NCBI GenBank assembly: GCA_023205875.1
Contig: CP060761.1
Span: 372,001-436,000, forward strand
From: Chloropicon primus
Taxonomy: Eukaryota; Chlorophyta; Chloropicophyceae; Chloropicales; Chloropicaceae
Reading direction: 5' to 3'
Length of the DNA stretch: 64,000 nucleotides
The stretch's first letter is position 1; each line of letters starts with the position of its first letter. The translations under genes and the position numbers were made by a program. This document shows positions 21,401 to 30,618 of the stretch, one piece after another. The notes beneath the pieces were generated by a model. The model ran no database searches, had not been told where the DNA came from, and saw only the letters and a program-made list of their open reading frames with translations.

Positions 21401-21948
21401 GCCACCATGTTCCTCAGCCTCTTCTTCCTGCCCCTCAGGAACTCCCTGCCGCTCAACGAGGAGGAGAGCGACGACGACGACGACGACGTCGGCTCGCTCG
21501 CCTGCTTGGCCCTCGCCAGCACGCCCCCCGGCACACGGAGCCCTCGCGAGGCGTGCGAGAACGAACGCACCTGGGCCATAATCCTCGACTTGAGCTCCGC
21601 GTTGATGATCTCGCCGCCTCCCTCGCCGTCGTCCCCCTCCGCCTCCTCCTTCAACGCTCGGAGGAGCCTCTCGTACGTTCCCTTCCTCTTCTGCCACGAC
21701 TCCACCTTGCCCTTGTCAAAGTTGCTGAGCAAATGCTTCTGCTCCTCGCGACTCAGCAACGTCACCTGCTCGTTCACCACGCCGAGGCTCTCCCTCAACA
21801 AACCCTCCAGCATCCTCCCCTCCGCCGACGAACGACCACCACCTCCACCTTCAGCATGACCTTGAGCACCACCACCACCCGCATGGTCTTGTGCGGCGGA
21901 ACCGGAACCGGAACCGGAACCGGAAGCCTTGCCTTGCACCGCCGGCAT
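18478..21948 (-). CDS. SNF2-family chromatin remodelling ATPase, BRM/STH1 type
   Basis: Catalytic subunit of a SWI/SNF- or RSC-like complex that slides or evicts nucleosomes using ATP. 1156 aa, no intron. Order: low-complexity Gly/Ser N-terminus; HSA-type helix (about 380-500, rich in Arg/Glu/Gln, with [20 protein letters not shown]); post-HSA; helicase lobe 1 with [17 protein letters not shown] and Walker B [11 protein letters not shown]; lobe 2 with [34 protein letters not shown] and [12 protein letters not shown]; then a SnAC region ([19 protein letters not shown]) that separates this subfamily from ISWI, CHD and INO80. I see no bromodomain at the C-terminus, unlike animal and fungal BRM/STH1; plant MINU-type proteins also lack it. 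The 3' end lies 59 bp from the neighbouring stop. Confidence 0.95.
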   Translation of the reverse strand: [1156 protein letters not shown]

Positions 21949-22337
21949 GATGCCTCGTGTCTCTCAATTATCGATCGCGATCGATCGCTCCCACCCTTGG
22001 CCCACCACCTCTCCTCCCTCTCCAGCAGGCGCTTACCGAAAGATCGATCGATCGCGATCGATCCTCCCCCCTCCACGAAACCGATCGCGATCGCTCTGGC
22101 TTCCCTCTCCTCTCCCGATCCGATCCGATCGTTCGGCGAAAGGTCGTTACATACGGAGTGATTTTACTACATGACGTGTAACGTGTTGTATAACAAAACC
22201 CTAGTAAGTAACGTCGTTGGACGAATGGTATTTCAAAACGATCGGAGAGAGGACAGGAGAGCAGAGGAGCGCGAGGGGGTGATCGATCGCGATCGAAGGA
22301 AGCAGGGCGAAGAAGAGAGAGAGAGAGGGGAGGAAGG
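21949..22337. promoter_or_regulatory. Divergent upstream region, SNF2 ATPase / Rpt1
   Basis: 389 bp between starts, dense in the palindromic hexamer/octamer GATCGATC and CGATCGCGATCG (about 21967-22100 and 22280-22298) and with GTAACG repeats at 22172-22212. Such GATCGATC clustering is unusual here and may be regulatory. Confidence 0.5.
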
Positions 22338-22688
22338 ATGGGTAACACTCCTTTGGAGGATCCTGAGCTTGCGGACAAGGACAAGGGGACGCCGCCTGCT
22401 TTGGATGAGGACGATATCAAACTTTTGAAGACGTACGGTGTGGGTCCTTACGCTTCGAACATAAAAAAGTTGGAGGAGGACGTCAAGGACTTGGTGAAGA
22501 AAGTGAATGAGCTCAGAGGTATCAAAGAGAGCGACACGGGTTTGGCTCAACCCTCGCACTGGGACCTCGTCGCGGACAAGCAAGCCATGCAAGAGGAGCA
22601 GCCTCTCCAAGTCGCAAGGTGCACCAAGATCATTAACCCGAACACCGACGACGCAAAGGTAAGACACAACACACAAACACTCAAACTT

Positions 22689-22747
<59 letters not shown>

Positions 22748-23944
22748 ATCTGTCGAGATGAAGCATCTCTTCTTCCTCTTCTTCCTCCTCCTCCCTCCGC
22801 CGCTTTCTGACGCTTCTCTCTTTCTCTCCTGTGATCTTCGTCCTCGTCTCGCAGTACGTCATCAACGTGAAGCAGATCGCCAAGTTCGTCGTTGCTTTGG
22901 GTGACCGAGTGGCTCCCACAGATATCGAGGAGGGAATGCGCGTTGGAGTGGACAGGAACAAGTACCAGATACAGATACCTTTGCCGCCCAAGATCGACCC
23001 AAGGTGAGTCTCGTCTCGTCTCGTCTCTCTCTCTTCTGTGTCTCCTGCGCTCGCGAGTGATCTGGTCTAACACCAACCTCCACCTCCTCCTCCTCCCGTT
23101 TCTTCTTCTTGTTCGTGCCAGCGTGACGATGATGACGGTGGAGGAGAAGCCGGATGTGACGTACGCGGATGTTGGAGGGAGCAAGGAGCAGATAGAGAAG
23201 ATGAGGGAGGTCGTGGAGCTCCCCATGCTTCACCCCGAGAAGTTTGTTCAGCTCGGTATCGACCCGCCCAAGGGAGTCTTGTGCTACGGCCCACCGGGAA
23301 CGGGGAAGACTCTCCTCGCCAGAGCGGTGGCGAACAGGACGGACGCCTGCTTCATCAGGGTCATCGGCTCGGAGCTCGTGCAGAAGTACGTGGGAGAGGG
23401 CGCGAGAATGGTGAGGGAACTCTTCCAGATGGCGAGGAGCAAGAAGGCTTGCATCATTTTCTTCGACGAGGTGGACGCCATCGGAGGCGCCAGGTTCGAC
23501 GACGGAGCGGGCGGGGACAACGAGGTGCAGAGGACGATGCTCGAGATCGTCAACCAGCTGGACGGGTTTGACGCCAGGGGAAACGTCAAGGTGCTTATGG
23601 CGACGAACAGGCCCGATACGCTGGACCCGGCTTTGCTCAGACCGGGAAGGCTGGACAGGAAGGTCGAGTTCGGCCTCCCTGACCTCGAGTCGAGGACGCA
23701 GATCTTTAATATTCACACGAGGGCGATGAACATTGAGAGGGGAATCAGATTCGAGCTGCTCGCGAGGCTCTGCCCGAGCTCCACGGGAGCCGACATCAGG
23801 TCCGTATGCACGGAGGCGGGCATGTTCGCCATCCGAGCCAGGAGGAAGGTCGTGATGGAGAAGGACTTCCTCGACGCCATCAACAAGGTCATCAAAGGGT
23901 ACAAAAAGTTCAGCGCAACGCCAAAGTACATGGCATACAACTAA
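22338..23944 (+). CDS. RPT1: 26S proteasome regulatory ATPase Rpt1
   Basis: AAA+ subunit of the 19S base that unfolds substrates and gates the 20S core. Exons 22338-22658, 22855-23003 and 23122-23944 join to 430 aa. Rpt1 is indicated by [36 protein letters not shown] and [14 protein letters not shown]; then the OB domain and AAA module with Walker [13 protein letters not shown], Walker [13 protein letters not shown], pore loop [14 protein letters not shown] and sensor motifs [20 protein letters not shown]. The C-terminus ends PKYMAYN rather than the more common Y-N ending with FxxYN spacing. Intron 1 (196 nt) is mostly CT and GT repeats. UMP1 lies tail to tail 96 bp downstream. Confidence 0.97.
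22686..22744 (+). repeat. (CT)n(GT)n in Rpt1 intron 1
   Basis: A CT run passes straight into about 19 GT units inside the intron. Confidence 0.85.
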
Positions 23945-24040
23945 GTCCGGGTCGCTGTGCTTTCACGATGTAAAAAAACACTCACATAAATTCGTATTCA
24001 AGTCGTTCACTCTTGGTCCTACAAACAATTACATCTCTCC

Positions 24041-24628
24041 TCAAGGGAGCTCCCTGGAAGGCGCCGCCTTTGCGACCCCGAGCCTCTTTTCCATGAGCGA
24101 GTGGACCCCTGGCATGGTCACCTCGCTCTCCTCCGGCTTGTGTCCCAGCACGTCCTCGAAACCAAAGTCATCCAGCTTCCCACTCAGTGCCTCCGCCACG
24201 AGGTTCGAAGACGGAAGACCAGGAAGTCTCTGCACGCTGCTCACCCATCCGTCCACACCCATCACCATCACCACCACCAAAAACAAAAAAGAAACAAGTC
24301 GATCCCATATGCGTTCGATCCAAAGTGTGTCAGAGATCATGACAAGACGTTCGTTCGTGTGTCCGAATGGTTTGGATCCTTCTGTAACGCTTGGCCAGCG
24401 CGTGACTCACCTCTGCATCATCTTCTCCTCGATCTGCACCTTAATAGGAAACGCGGACCCAAACACGTTTTCCATCATCCTCAACTCCTTCTTCCTCTCC
24501 TTGGTCTCTTCCTCGATCAGTTTCGCTTGCAAAGGGTGCGCAGCTTGAGCATCCGCCTTCGCACTCGGCAAACCCTGCCGAAGTACGTCCACGGGCTCAT
24601 GGATGAAAGGAACCGAACCCTCCATCAT
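24041..24628 (-). CDS. UMP1: Proteasome maturation factor UMP1/POMP
   Basis: Assembly chaperone enclosed in the maturing 20S proteasome. Exon 1 is 24628-24411 and exon 2 24227-24041; only the second of two adjacent AGs (TGCAGAG) keeps the frame, giving 134 aa (human POMP 141). Family landmarks: DVLRQGLPSAK near the start, AHPLQ, the amphipathic block MMENVFGSAFPIKVQIEEKM (matching LRNIQGLFAPLKLQME of POMP), then QRLPGLPSSNLVAEALSG and the near-invariant GFEDVLG, ending MPGVHSLMEKRLGV. Two ATG codons in tandem (24628, 24625) could start it; both give the same mature core. It lies convergent with Rpt1. I regard the call as firm despite low overall similarity because motif order and spacing fit. 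Confidence 0.92.
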
Positions 24629-25197
24629 CACCTCTCTCTCTCTCTCTCTCTCTTCTTGTCCTCGCGTCCGTGACTCGCGCTCTCGTCGCTCGGCGTCCGT
24701 GATTCTCTGCTCTCTCTCTCTCAAACCTAAAAAGCTCCAGGGAGGTGAACGAGGTGAGTTGGTGTGAGAGAATGAGGAAGATAGCGACCGCGGTGAAGGT
24801 TTGACGATCGAGGGAGTGATGTGTGCGAAGAGAGGGTCTCGTTCTCTTTCCAACGAGTGTTTGGTGGCGAAAATCCAACCAGGGACGAGGATTTGGAGAT
24901 AAAGTGGTTTTGTGGGATGCAGATGAGAGTTGAGTTTGCGTGAGAGAATGAGGAAGATGACGACTGTGGTGAAGGTTTGACGATCGAAGGAGTGCTGTGT
25001 GCGAAGAGAGAGTCTCGTCCTCTTTCCAACGAGTGTTAGGTGGAGAAAATCCAACCAGGAACGAGGACAAGAGAGACTGAAAAGTGTTTCTGTTTGGATT
25101 GGACTTGTGTTGGGAGTCCAGGTGATTCTGCCAAGGACGACGCCAAGGACGAGAGAAGAGGGGTTGAGGACGAGGAGTGTGTTTACGTGTGCGAGAG
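24629..25197. promoter_or_regulatory. Divergent upstream region, UMP1 / dienelactone hydrolase, with duplication
   Basis: 569 bp between starts, made largely of a 136-bp direct duplication (24755-24890, 24932-25067) plus a CT run at 24636-24652. I see no coding sequence. Confidence 0.5.
24755..25067. repeat. Local direct duplication, 136-bp copies at 177-bp offset
   Basis: Copies 24755-24890 and 24932-25067 share GTGAGAGAATGAGGAAGAT, GTGAAGGTTTGACGATCGA, TCTTTCCAACGAGTGTT and AAAATCCAACCAGG with about one difference in ten bases. Confidence 0.88.
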
Positions 25198-25950
25198 ATG
25201 ACCACCAAGGCGTGCTGTGATGCTGGTTTGCCGGCCAAGGCGGTGGGTGAGCCCGTCGGGAAGGTGATTGATTTGGCCAACCCTGGGGGAAAGGACTTGC
25301 CCTGCTATGTTGTGGGTGAGGGGGAGAAGGCCATCATCGCGGTGTACGACATCTTTGGATTCACCGAGAACAAGAGGACGAGACTCGTGTGCGACGAGAT
25401 GGCCGAGGCAGGGTACTCCGTCATCCTTCCTGACTTTTACCGCGGCGAGGACGTCCTCACTGGGTGTGGATCCTTTCCGCCGGAGGGAGGTATTCCAGCA
25501 GTGGTGGACTGGCTGAACAGGGTTGCTCCATTTGAGCAGGTGCTGGGTGAGATCTTCGACGTTGTCGTCAAGCACCTCGAGTCCAACGGCGCCAAGTCGA
25601 TAGGCATGGTGGGCTTCTGCTGGGGGGGCAAGGTGGTGATGCTTTCTTCCACTCGCGGCAAGGTCAAGGCCGGCGTGGGACTGCACCCGTCCTTCCTCAC
25701 GCCCGAGGACGCAGCCAACGTCGACTGCCCTCAGTTCTTCATGCCTGCTGGCGACGATCCACCAATTGAGCCGGTCTTCGACGCCCTGTCGTCCAAGCCT
25801 TTCTTCGACAAGTGCAAGAAGAAGTTGTTCGGCGAGATGTCCCACGGTTTCACGCTGAGGGCGGATATGAGCGACCCAAGCGCCGCAGGAGCGAAGCAAG
25901 CGAACGAAGCGATCGGCCTCGCCATCGACTTCTTTGGACAGCACTTGTAA
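25198..25950 (+). CDS. Dienelactone hydrolase family alpha/beta hydrolase
   Basis: 250-aa cytosolic hydrolase of the DLH family. Nucleophile Cys in GFCWGG (near residue 143), acid Asp in the PAGDDPP loop and His in MSHGFTLR near the C-terminus form the family's Cys-Asp-His triad; VYDIFGF and LPDFYRGED are further landmarks. I start at 25198 (MTTKACCDAG), the first in-frame ATG; the upstream in-frame codons include no Met. Substrates in eukaryotic members (for example yeast AIM2-like or human CMBL-like enzymes) are mostly lactones or unknown esters, so I leave the substrate open. The 3' end is 63 bp from the channel gene on the other strand. Confidence 0.9.
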   Translation: MTTKACCDAGLPAKAVGEPVGKVIDLANPGGKDLPCYVVGEGEKAIIAVYDIFGFTENKRTRLVCDEMAEAGYSVILPDFYRGEDVLTGCGSFPPEGGIPAVVDWLNRVAPFEQVLGEIFDVVVKHLESNGAKSIGMVGFCWGGKVVMLSSTRGKVKAGVGLHPSFLTPEDAANVDCPQFFMPAGDDPPIEPVFDALSSKPFFDKCKKKLFGEMSHGFTLRADMSDPSAAGAKQANEAIGLAIDFFGQHL

Positions 25951-26013
25951 ATTTGTAGAAAGGAAATAGATCGAATATATTTTTGCTCCTTTTTTTTTTT
26001 TTCTCAATGGCGG

Positions 26014-28229
26014 TCACTTGCCCCTCATGGAGTGCTTGACGTAATCAGAGCACACACCCATCATCACCTCACGTATCCAGCGCCCGTCGTCTGGCATCAT
26101 TTGGAGTATCTCATCGAACTTCTCTTTGGTGATCAAGTACACAGTCGCGTTGGAGAGCGTCATGATCGAAGCGCTTCTCCTGTCCGTTAGTCCGAGCAAC
26201 GAGAGATCTCCAAAGTACGCTCCGGGTCCCAGAGTCGCCACCTCTTTCTCCTTTCCACCAACATGAATCAGCACGCGCACTTTCCCTGACTTCAAGATGA
26301 AGAGCTCTGTCCCCGTTTCTCCCTGCTTCACGATGTATTGTTGAGGCTGAAAATATCGAACCATCACGTTCTCTGCTGTTTTCTCGATCCACAACTTGAT
26401 GTGGCTCCACTCCTTCTCCATCTCTTTCTCCTTGAAGTACTTTTCGTAGAACTTTGAAGCGACTATCACTCGCCCCACGATTCCTCGCATAATGCGCTTC
26501 CTCAGACCTATCGGTATCTCGTCCATGAGGTTGGTTTCAGTGAAGTTCACCTGCTTGGGCAACCAGACGGAGTTGAAGTAGTCCCTGACTTCTGACTGGT
26601 GGGCAGCCGAGACACTGTTCTCCCGCATGAACTCGTTGACGGCGTCGATCTTGATCCTGTACTCTGCCCTTCTCTTCCAACCCCGGTTCAGCTCTTGTAA
26701 GCCGAAAGCAACGCTCGCGAGTATAAACGCGAAGAACCCGTTGTTGAACACAATGGTGACCAGAATCGCGTTCAGCTTCTCCAAAGTCTGAACGGTATCG
26801 AATCCATCACCAGCCTTTCAAACAAGAGAAACACAAAGAGGTGGAGGTGGTGGTCAGACTGCCGAAAGTCTATCGCAAGCCCAGAGACCAAAGCACAACT
26901 TTCCTGTTTACTCACGTTACTGGCCCAGTAAAAGCAATTGATGTACAGCACCGCTCTGTCTGTAAACGTGCAGAAGTCCCCTTGCAGGACCCAGCAGTCG
27001 ATCGCGCCGCGCACGAGCTCGTCGCCGGCATCCGCTTGAGTCGTCAGCCAGTTGTTCCCGGTTCCGGCCACAACCCAATCTTTGAAACCGTTCGTCGAAG
27101 GGTTATAAGCCATTGTGATGAACCACAAGCAAGTGAAAAAGTTAGTCAGGACAATGAACAAGCAGATGAGCATGAGCATATCGCAAAGCGTGGTGCCAAA
27201 AGCATCGCTCAACCGGTTCCGCAGATGGATGCTCCGAGCCAAGCCACTGGGTATCTTCAACAGCATAAGCAGCGGAACGTAGAAGCAGATCAAGTACACT
27301 GCCTCGGGGACACAGAGGCTGTCCCCACACCCCCCCGTCCAGATGTAAAAGGTGATGGGATAAAACAAAATTGGGAGCGCGGCGAGGAAGTCCCAGAAGA
27401 AAACGGTTCGAAAGTAATTCCTCCTAATCAGCGACCGGTCCAGCACAGTGATCCCGAGCCGATTGAAACCCACGAAGAAGAACACAACGATGTCCATGAC
27501 AAAAATGACTTCGCAAACGAGTAGCACGCAGAGCGACACGTAGTCTTCATTGTTCAGCTGTTGTGATCTCAGAATTGCCAAATCGGAAACTGGCGTGAAA
27601 GCCGCCTGAATGGTCGAGTGAAAACAGGCAATCACCACGACGACCACGACGACTGTGTCCCAGTACGTCTTGAATAAACTCTGAGGGTGAATCGTAATAA
27701 AGGACCCTCCCGATTTGTGACCCAAAAGCTCAAGTTCCATCCTCCGCCTCCTCCCGCCTCCTGCGAGCCGCCGCATCGCGGCGGGGTCCTCAATCGTCTC
27801 GGCGTCCACCAAGGACGAATACTCTGTGCTGGGCTTCTCCATGAAATCCCTGGTCCTTTGGGAGAACACCCCCCAGAGCCCCTTCACCCAAGCCACCCCC
27901 GCGCGCCTCTCCACCGCCGCCGCCCGCTTTCCAGAATCCCCCCTCGACCGCTTCGCGTGCAGGAGGGAGGAGATCATGTAGGCCCGCGTCTTGAACTTGT
28001 TCCTCGCTTTCCTGCTCCTCAGCTCACACGACCGCACCTCCCCCCTGCTGCTCAGGTGGGACGCAAAGCTGCTGCATGTCGCTGTCGTCGTCGTCGTCGT
28101 CTCAGCCTCACCGACGTCGAGCAACTTGAAGGAAGTCGAGCAGGACCTGAACGAGTGCCCATCCTCCTCGGAGGCGGACACGTACTCCTCATCCTCATCC
28201 CCACACGTCGTCGTGTCCACCATCACCAT
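26014..28229 (-). CDS. Six-TM cation channel with cyclic-nucleotide-binding domain
   Basis: 704 aa from exons 28229-26916 and 26814-26014. An acidic/basic cytoplasmic N-terminus is followed by S1-S6 (for example ICLFIVLTNFFTCLWFITMA as S5), a C-linker (RAEYRIKIDAVNEFMRENSV) and a CNBD whose phosphate cassette reads FGDLSLLGLTDRRSASI, like the FGE..LL....R.A consensus of cyclic-nucleotide-gated and HCN/KAT channels. S4 (LKIPSGLARSIHLRNRL) has few positive charges, so voltage sensing is doubtful. The pore reads FYWASN-AGDGFDT across the splice junction instead of TxGYGD or TIGE. Donor is GTGAGT; the only in-frame acceptor is GAAAG. Ion selectivity cannot be read from this. Probably plasma or flagellar membrane. 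Confidence 0.85.
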
Positions 28230-28650
28230 GTAACGCTCGAGCCTGAGCCCGGGCGTTATCTTTTTCGGAGACCAGTAAAAAAGCAAAATTTCAATAAAAA
28301 AGGGTTTTGATTTTTCTTCTCCTTCGGTCAAAACACACAACACAATTCATCACCCTTGCTCGACGACGACGACGACGACGACGACGAAGTGGTAAGCCCG
28401 AGCGAGGTGAGGCTAATCGGCCTCCCGTCCTCCCGTCCTCTCTCTCTCTCTCTCTCTTGCGATGGCGATTGGTTGCAACGTAACGCGTAACGCTTCCCAC
28501 TGCCAAGGTTTTGGGGCAGCCAAGGTTTTGGGGTTCCCTCTCCGTGTGTGTGCTTGCTGACTTGCGTCCGCTCCCTCGTCGCGGTTTCGTTTTGTTGTGG
28601 CTCGGGTCATCTCATCTCGTGCAGGAAGGTAGACACGTGCCCGAGAGTGA
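28230..28650. promoter_or_regulatory. Divergent upstream region, channel / secreted protein
   Basis: 421 bp with a (CGA)n run at 28357-28387, a CT run at 28440-28456 and two overlapping CGTAACGC octamers (28479-28493). A TGTAACGC lies 2 bp upstream of the channel start. Confidence 0.5.
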
Positions 28651-29361
28651 ATGACCATGAAAGCCAAAGCATCGACCGTACTTGTTCTTCTTGTGCTGGC
28701 ATCTGCCTTGATGGCCCTGATGGTGAGGGGTGATGTGGCTGGGATCTGCGCAAACGACCCAGAGCTCGCCCCCTTGGCGGAGTCCAATCCTCAGGTCGCC
28801 CAGTGCTGCCAGCAGTTCGACACACTGTTCGCGAACATCGACGCCGTCTTGCAGCAGGGTGTCACGGCGCTCGTTCCCGTCATGGGGTGCACGGTGCTGC
28901 CCCCCGTGGAGCTGAGCCAGGGCTGCTACCAGGACCTCCTCGCAGCGGGCGCGAACTGCTACTACGAGACCAACATGATGGTTCAGTTCTTCAACGACAC
29001 TGGTCTGCTCGGAACCGCTTTGGATGCGAAAGAGAGTGGCAACTTGACCGAAGCGACGGGGGCGCTCCCCACCGAGGACGCGTTCAAGCAGCAGGCCATC
29101 GATTACATCCCAACGGCGCAGAAGAACCTCGAAGCCCTCACCGGGAACCCTGACATCAATCCGCTGTGCTGCCAGAGCATCAAGAAGCTCGTGGCGGACA
29201 AGTGCGCGTGCGAGGAGAAGCCCATGACGTTCGTGAACTCGAGGTTGGAAAAGGTTGGCTTGGACCTCGCCAACTACATGGACTTGGCGAAAACGGTTGT
29301 CAGCAAAATGAATTGCGACGGGGCGGATCAGCTCGAAGTGTATCCAAATTGCGTGGCGTGA
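28651..29361 (+). CDS. Secreted cysteine-rich protein, function unknown
   Basis: 236 aa, intronless. The start ATG at 28651 (a second at 28657) opens a clear signal peptide: basic MTMKAKAS, hydrophobic TVLVLLVLASALMALMV, cleavage likely after VRG. The mature part has 12 Cys arranged as C, CC, C, C, C, CC, CxC, C, C. The second half follows a C...C...CC...CxC...C...C order reminiscent of the plant nsLTP/8-cysteine motif, but the spacing differs (about 85 residues before CC), so homology is not claimed. Remaining sequence is helical and acidic with two N-glycosylation sequons (NDT, NLT). I do not recognise the family. It is convergent with the next gene 75 bp away. Confidence 0.8.
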   Translation: MTMKAKASTVLVLLVLASALMALMVRGDVAGICANDPELAPLAESNPQVAQCCQQFDTLFANIDAVLQQGVTALVPVMGCTVLPPVELSQGCYQDLLAAGANCYYETNMMVQFFNDTGLLGTALDAKESGNLTEATGALPTEDAFKQQAIDYIPTAQKNLEALTGNPDINPLCCQSIKKLVADKCACEEKPMTFVNSRLEKVGLDLANYMDLAKTVVSKMNCDGADQLEVYPNCVA

Positions 29362-29436
29362 GCGGAAGCGGACCATTTTTTTTACAGCAGAGCGACAAAC
29401 AAACCATTTTCATTGAAAAATACATCCTTTCTTTTC

Positions 29437-30018
29437 TTACACGTCGTCGTCGCCGTTGCGCCCTTCTCGCCGATCGTCGGATCCCTCCGCCTCCTCCTTC
29501 TTCCTGCCCCGAGGCCAGAGCACTGCGGGGATCCTGAACCAACCCTGCTTCCGCTCGGCTCGCATTCTCTCCACCTGCTGCTGAAGCACTCTGTTCTCCT
29601 CCCTGCTTTCCTCCAGCCTCTGGCTGAGGTCCCTCACCTTGGAGTCGATGGTCTCCAACCTCTCCGCAACAGCTTTGGCCTCGCTCTCCCTCCCGCTGCC
29701 CTTGGAGGGATCCCCCTGCTGCTTTGACACCCGCGTGGTCCGGAAGGACTCGCCACCTTGCTCCACTATCTCGTCCATGTCCCGCCTCGCGTAGACCATA
29801 GCAGCATAAAGCCCAGCAGGCGGGATCAATGCCAAGAACAAGTTCCAAAGCTTCCAATCCAACCTCTCGTGCATCCGAACCCTCCCACCCTTGTCCTCCC
29901 TGAACAAGTTGGCGAAGCCCTGCACCACATTGTCACTCCCCTTCGATGGTGGTGGTGATGGTGTTGGCTTTGATCCCAAAGGCTTGCCAGTCAGGAGGGA
30001 GGCGAACCTTCGATACAT
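29437..30018 (-). CDS. Hypothetical single-pass membrane coiled-coil protein
   Basis: 193 aa if started at 30018 (MYRRFASLLTGKPLG); the frame is open further upstream to about 30300 but without a convincing start. One hydrophobic segment (LWNLFLALIPPAGLYAAMVY, about residues 55-74) is followed by a coiled coil (about 115-155, AVAERLETIDSKVRDLSQRL) and a charged tail. The short basic N-terminus could be a mitochondrial presequence. Size and layout are like small organelle inner-membrane scaffold subunits, but I recognise no family. Confidence 0.6.
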   Translation of the reverse strand: MYRRFASLLTGKPLGSKPTPSPPPSKGSDNVVQGFANLFREDKGGRVRMHERLDWKLWNLFLALIPPAGLYAAMVYARRDMDEIVEQGGESFRTTRVSKQQGDPSKGSGRESEAKAVAERLETIDSKVRDLSQRLEESREENRVLQQQVERMRAERKQGWFRIPAVLWPRGRKKEEAEGSDDRREGRNGDDDV

Positions 30019-30618
30019 GGAGCCCGATGCGCCCCCGCGAGCGTTACTTTCCACCACAAGAGACGTTTCAAACGGACCGAAGCATACCTCCCCTCGTCCC
30101 TCGTCGCTTGATATCAATCCAATGGCAATGGTTCTTCCCTTCCTCCCCAGTCCTTGGATCTCTCTCGAGTTCAAGTCATGGTAAGTGAGTGAGGGGTCGT
30201 TCGAAAGCCCTTGAGACGAAGGAATGAAGCGATGGACCTCTCCGGTGGTCAAGATGGCGGATCTCTTCGCATCCACCGTCAACGGGGACGCGTTCCTCAC
30301 TCGCTCGCTCGCTCCACCTCTCCCGTCCTCGTCCTTTTCCTTTCAGAGAGAGAGAAAGAGAAGGAATGAAGCTGGTGATGAAGCTGTTTTGGATGAACAG
30401 GAGGAGGAGAGGTGATGATGGATGGCATGGTTTAGGCAAAAGCGTCGAGGTCTTGCTTGAACTTGGACAGAGAGATCTCTGTGGACACTTGCCTCTGTCC
30501 TCTCCTCTCCCGTCCTCGTCCTTTTCCTTTCAGAGAGAGAGAAAGAGAAGGAATGAAGCTGGTGATGAAGCTGTTTTGGATGAACAGGAGGAGGAGAGGT
30601 GATGATGGATGGCATGGT
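30019..30618. other. Spacer holding a duplicated 3' gene end
   Basis: Upstream region of the membrane coiled-coil gene, plus a direct duplication of the last codons and 3' flank of the next gene (30317-30491 repeats 30504-30678). A TTCGAAAGCCCTTGA element lies at 30197-30211. Confidence 0.55.
30317..30491 (-). pseudogene. Duplicated terminal coding fragment of the 30619-31164 gene
   Basis: The minus strand reads VSTEISLSKFKQDLDAFA plus stop, one residue different from the true C-terminus (VSTEIPL...), then the same 3' flank with CATCACCTC and CAGCTTCATTCC blocks. There is no upstream coding part, so this is a non-functional end fragment created by a 187-bp-offset duplication. Confidence 0.85.

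Noticed and set aside
20207-21697. Second frame inside the SNF2 gene (minus strand, Gly/Arg/Glu-rich)
   Set aside because: Low-complexity frame shift of the HSA region; the SNF2 frame carries the helicase motifs.
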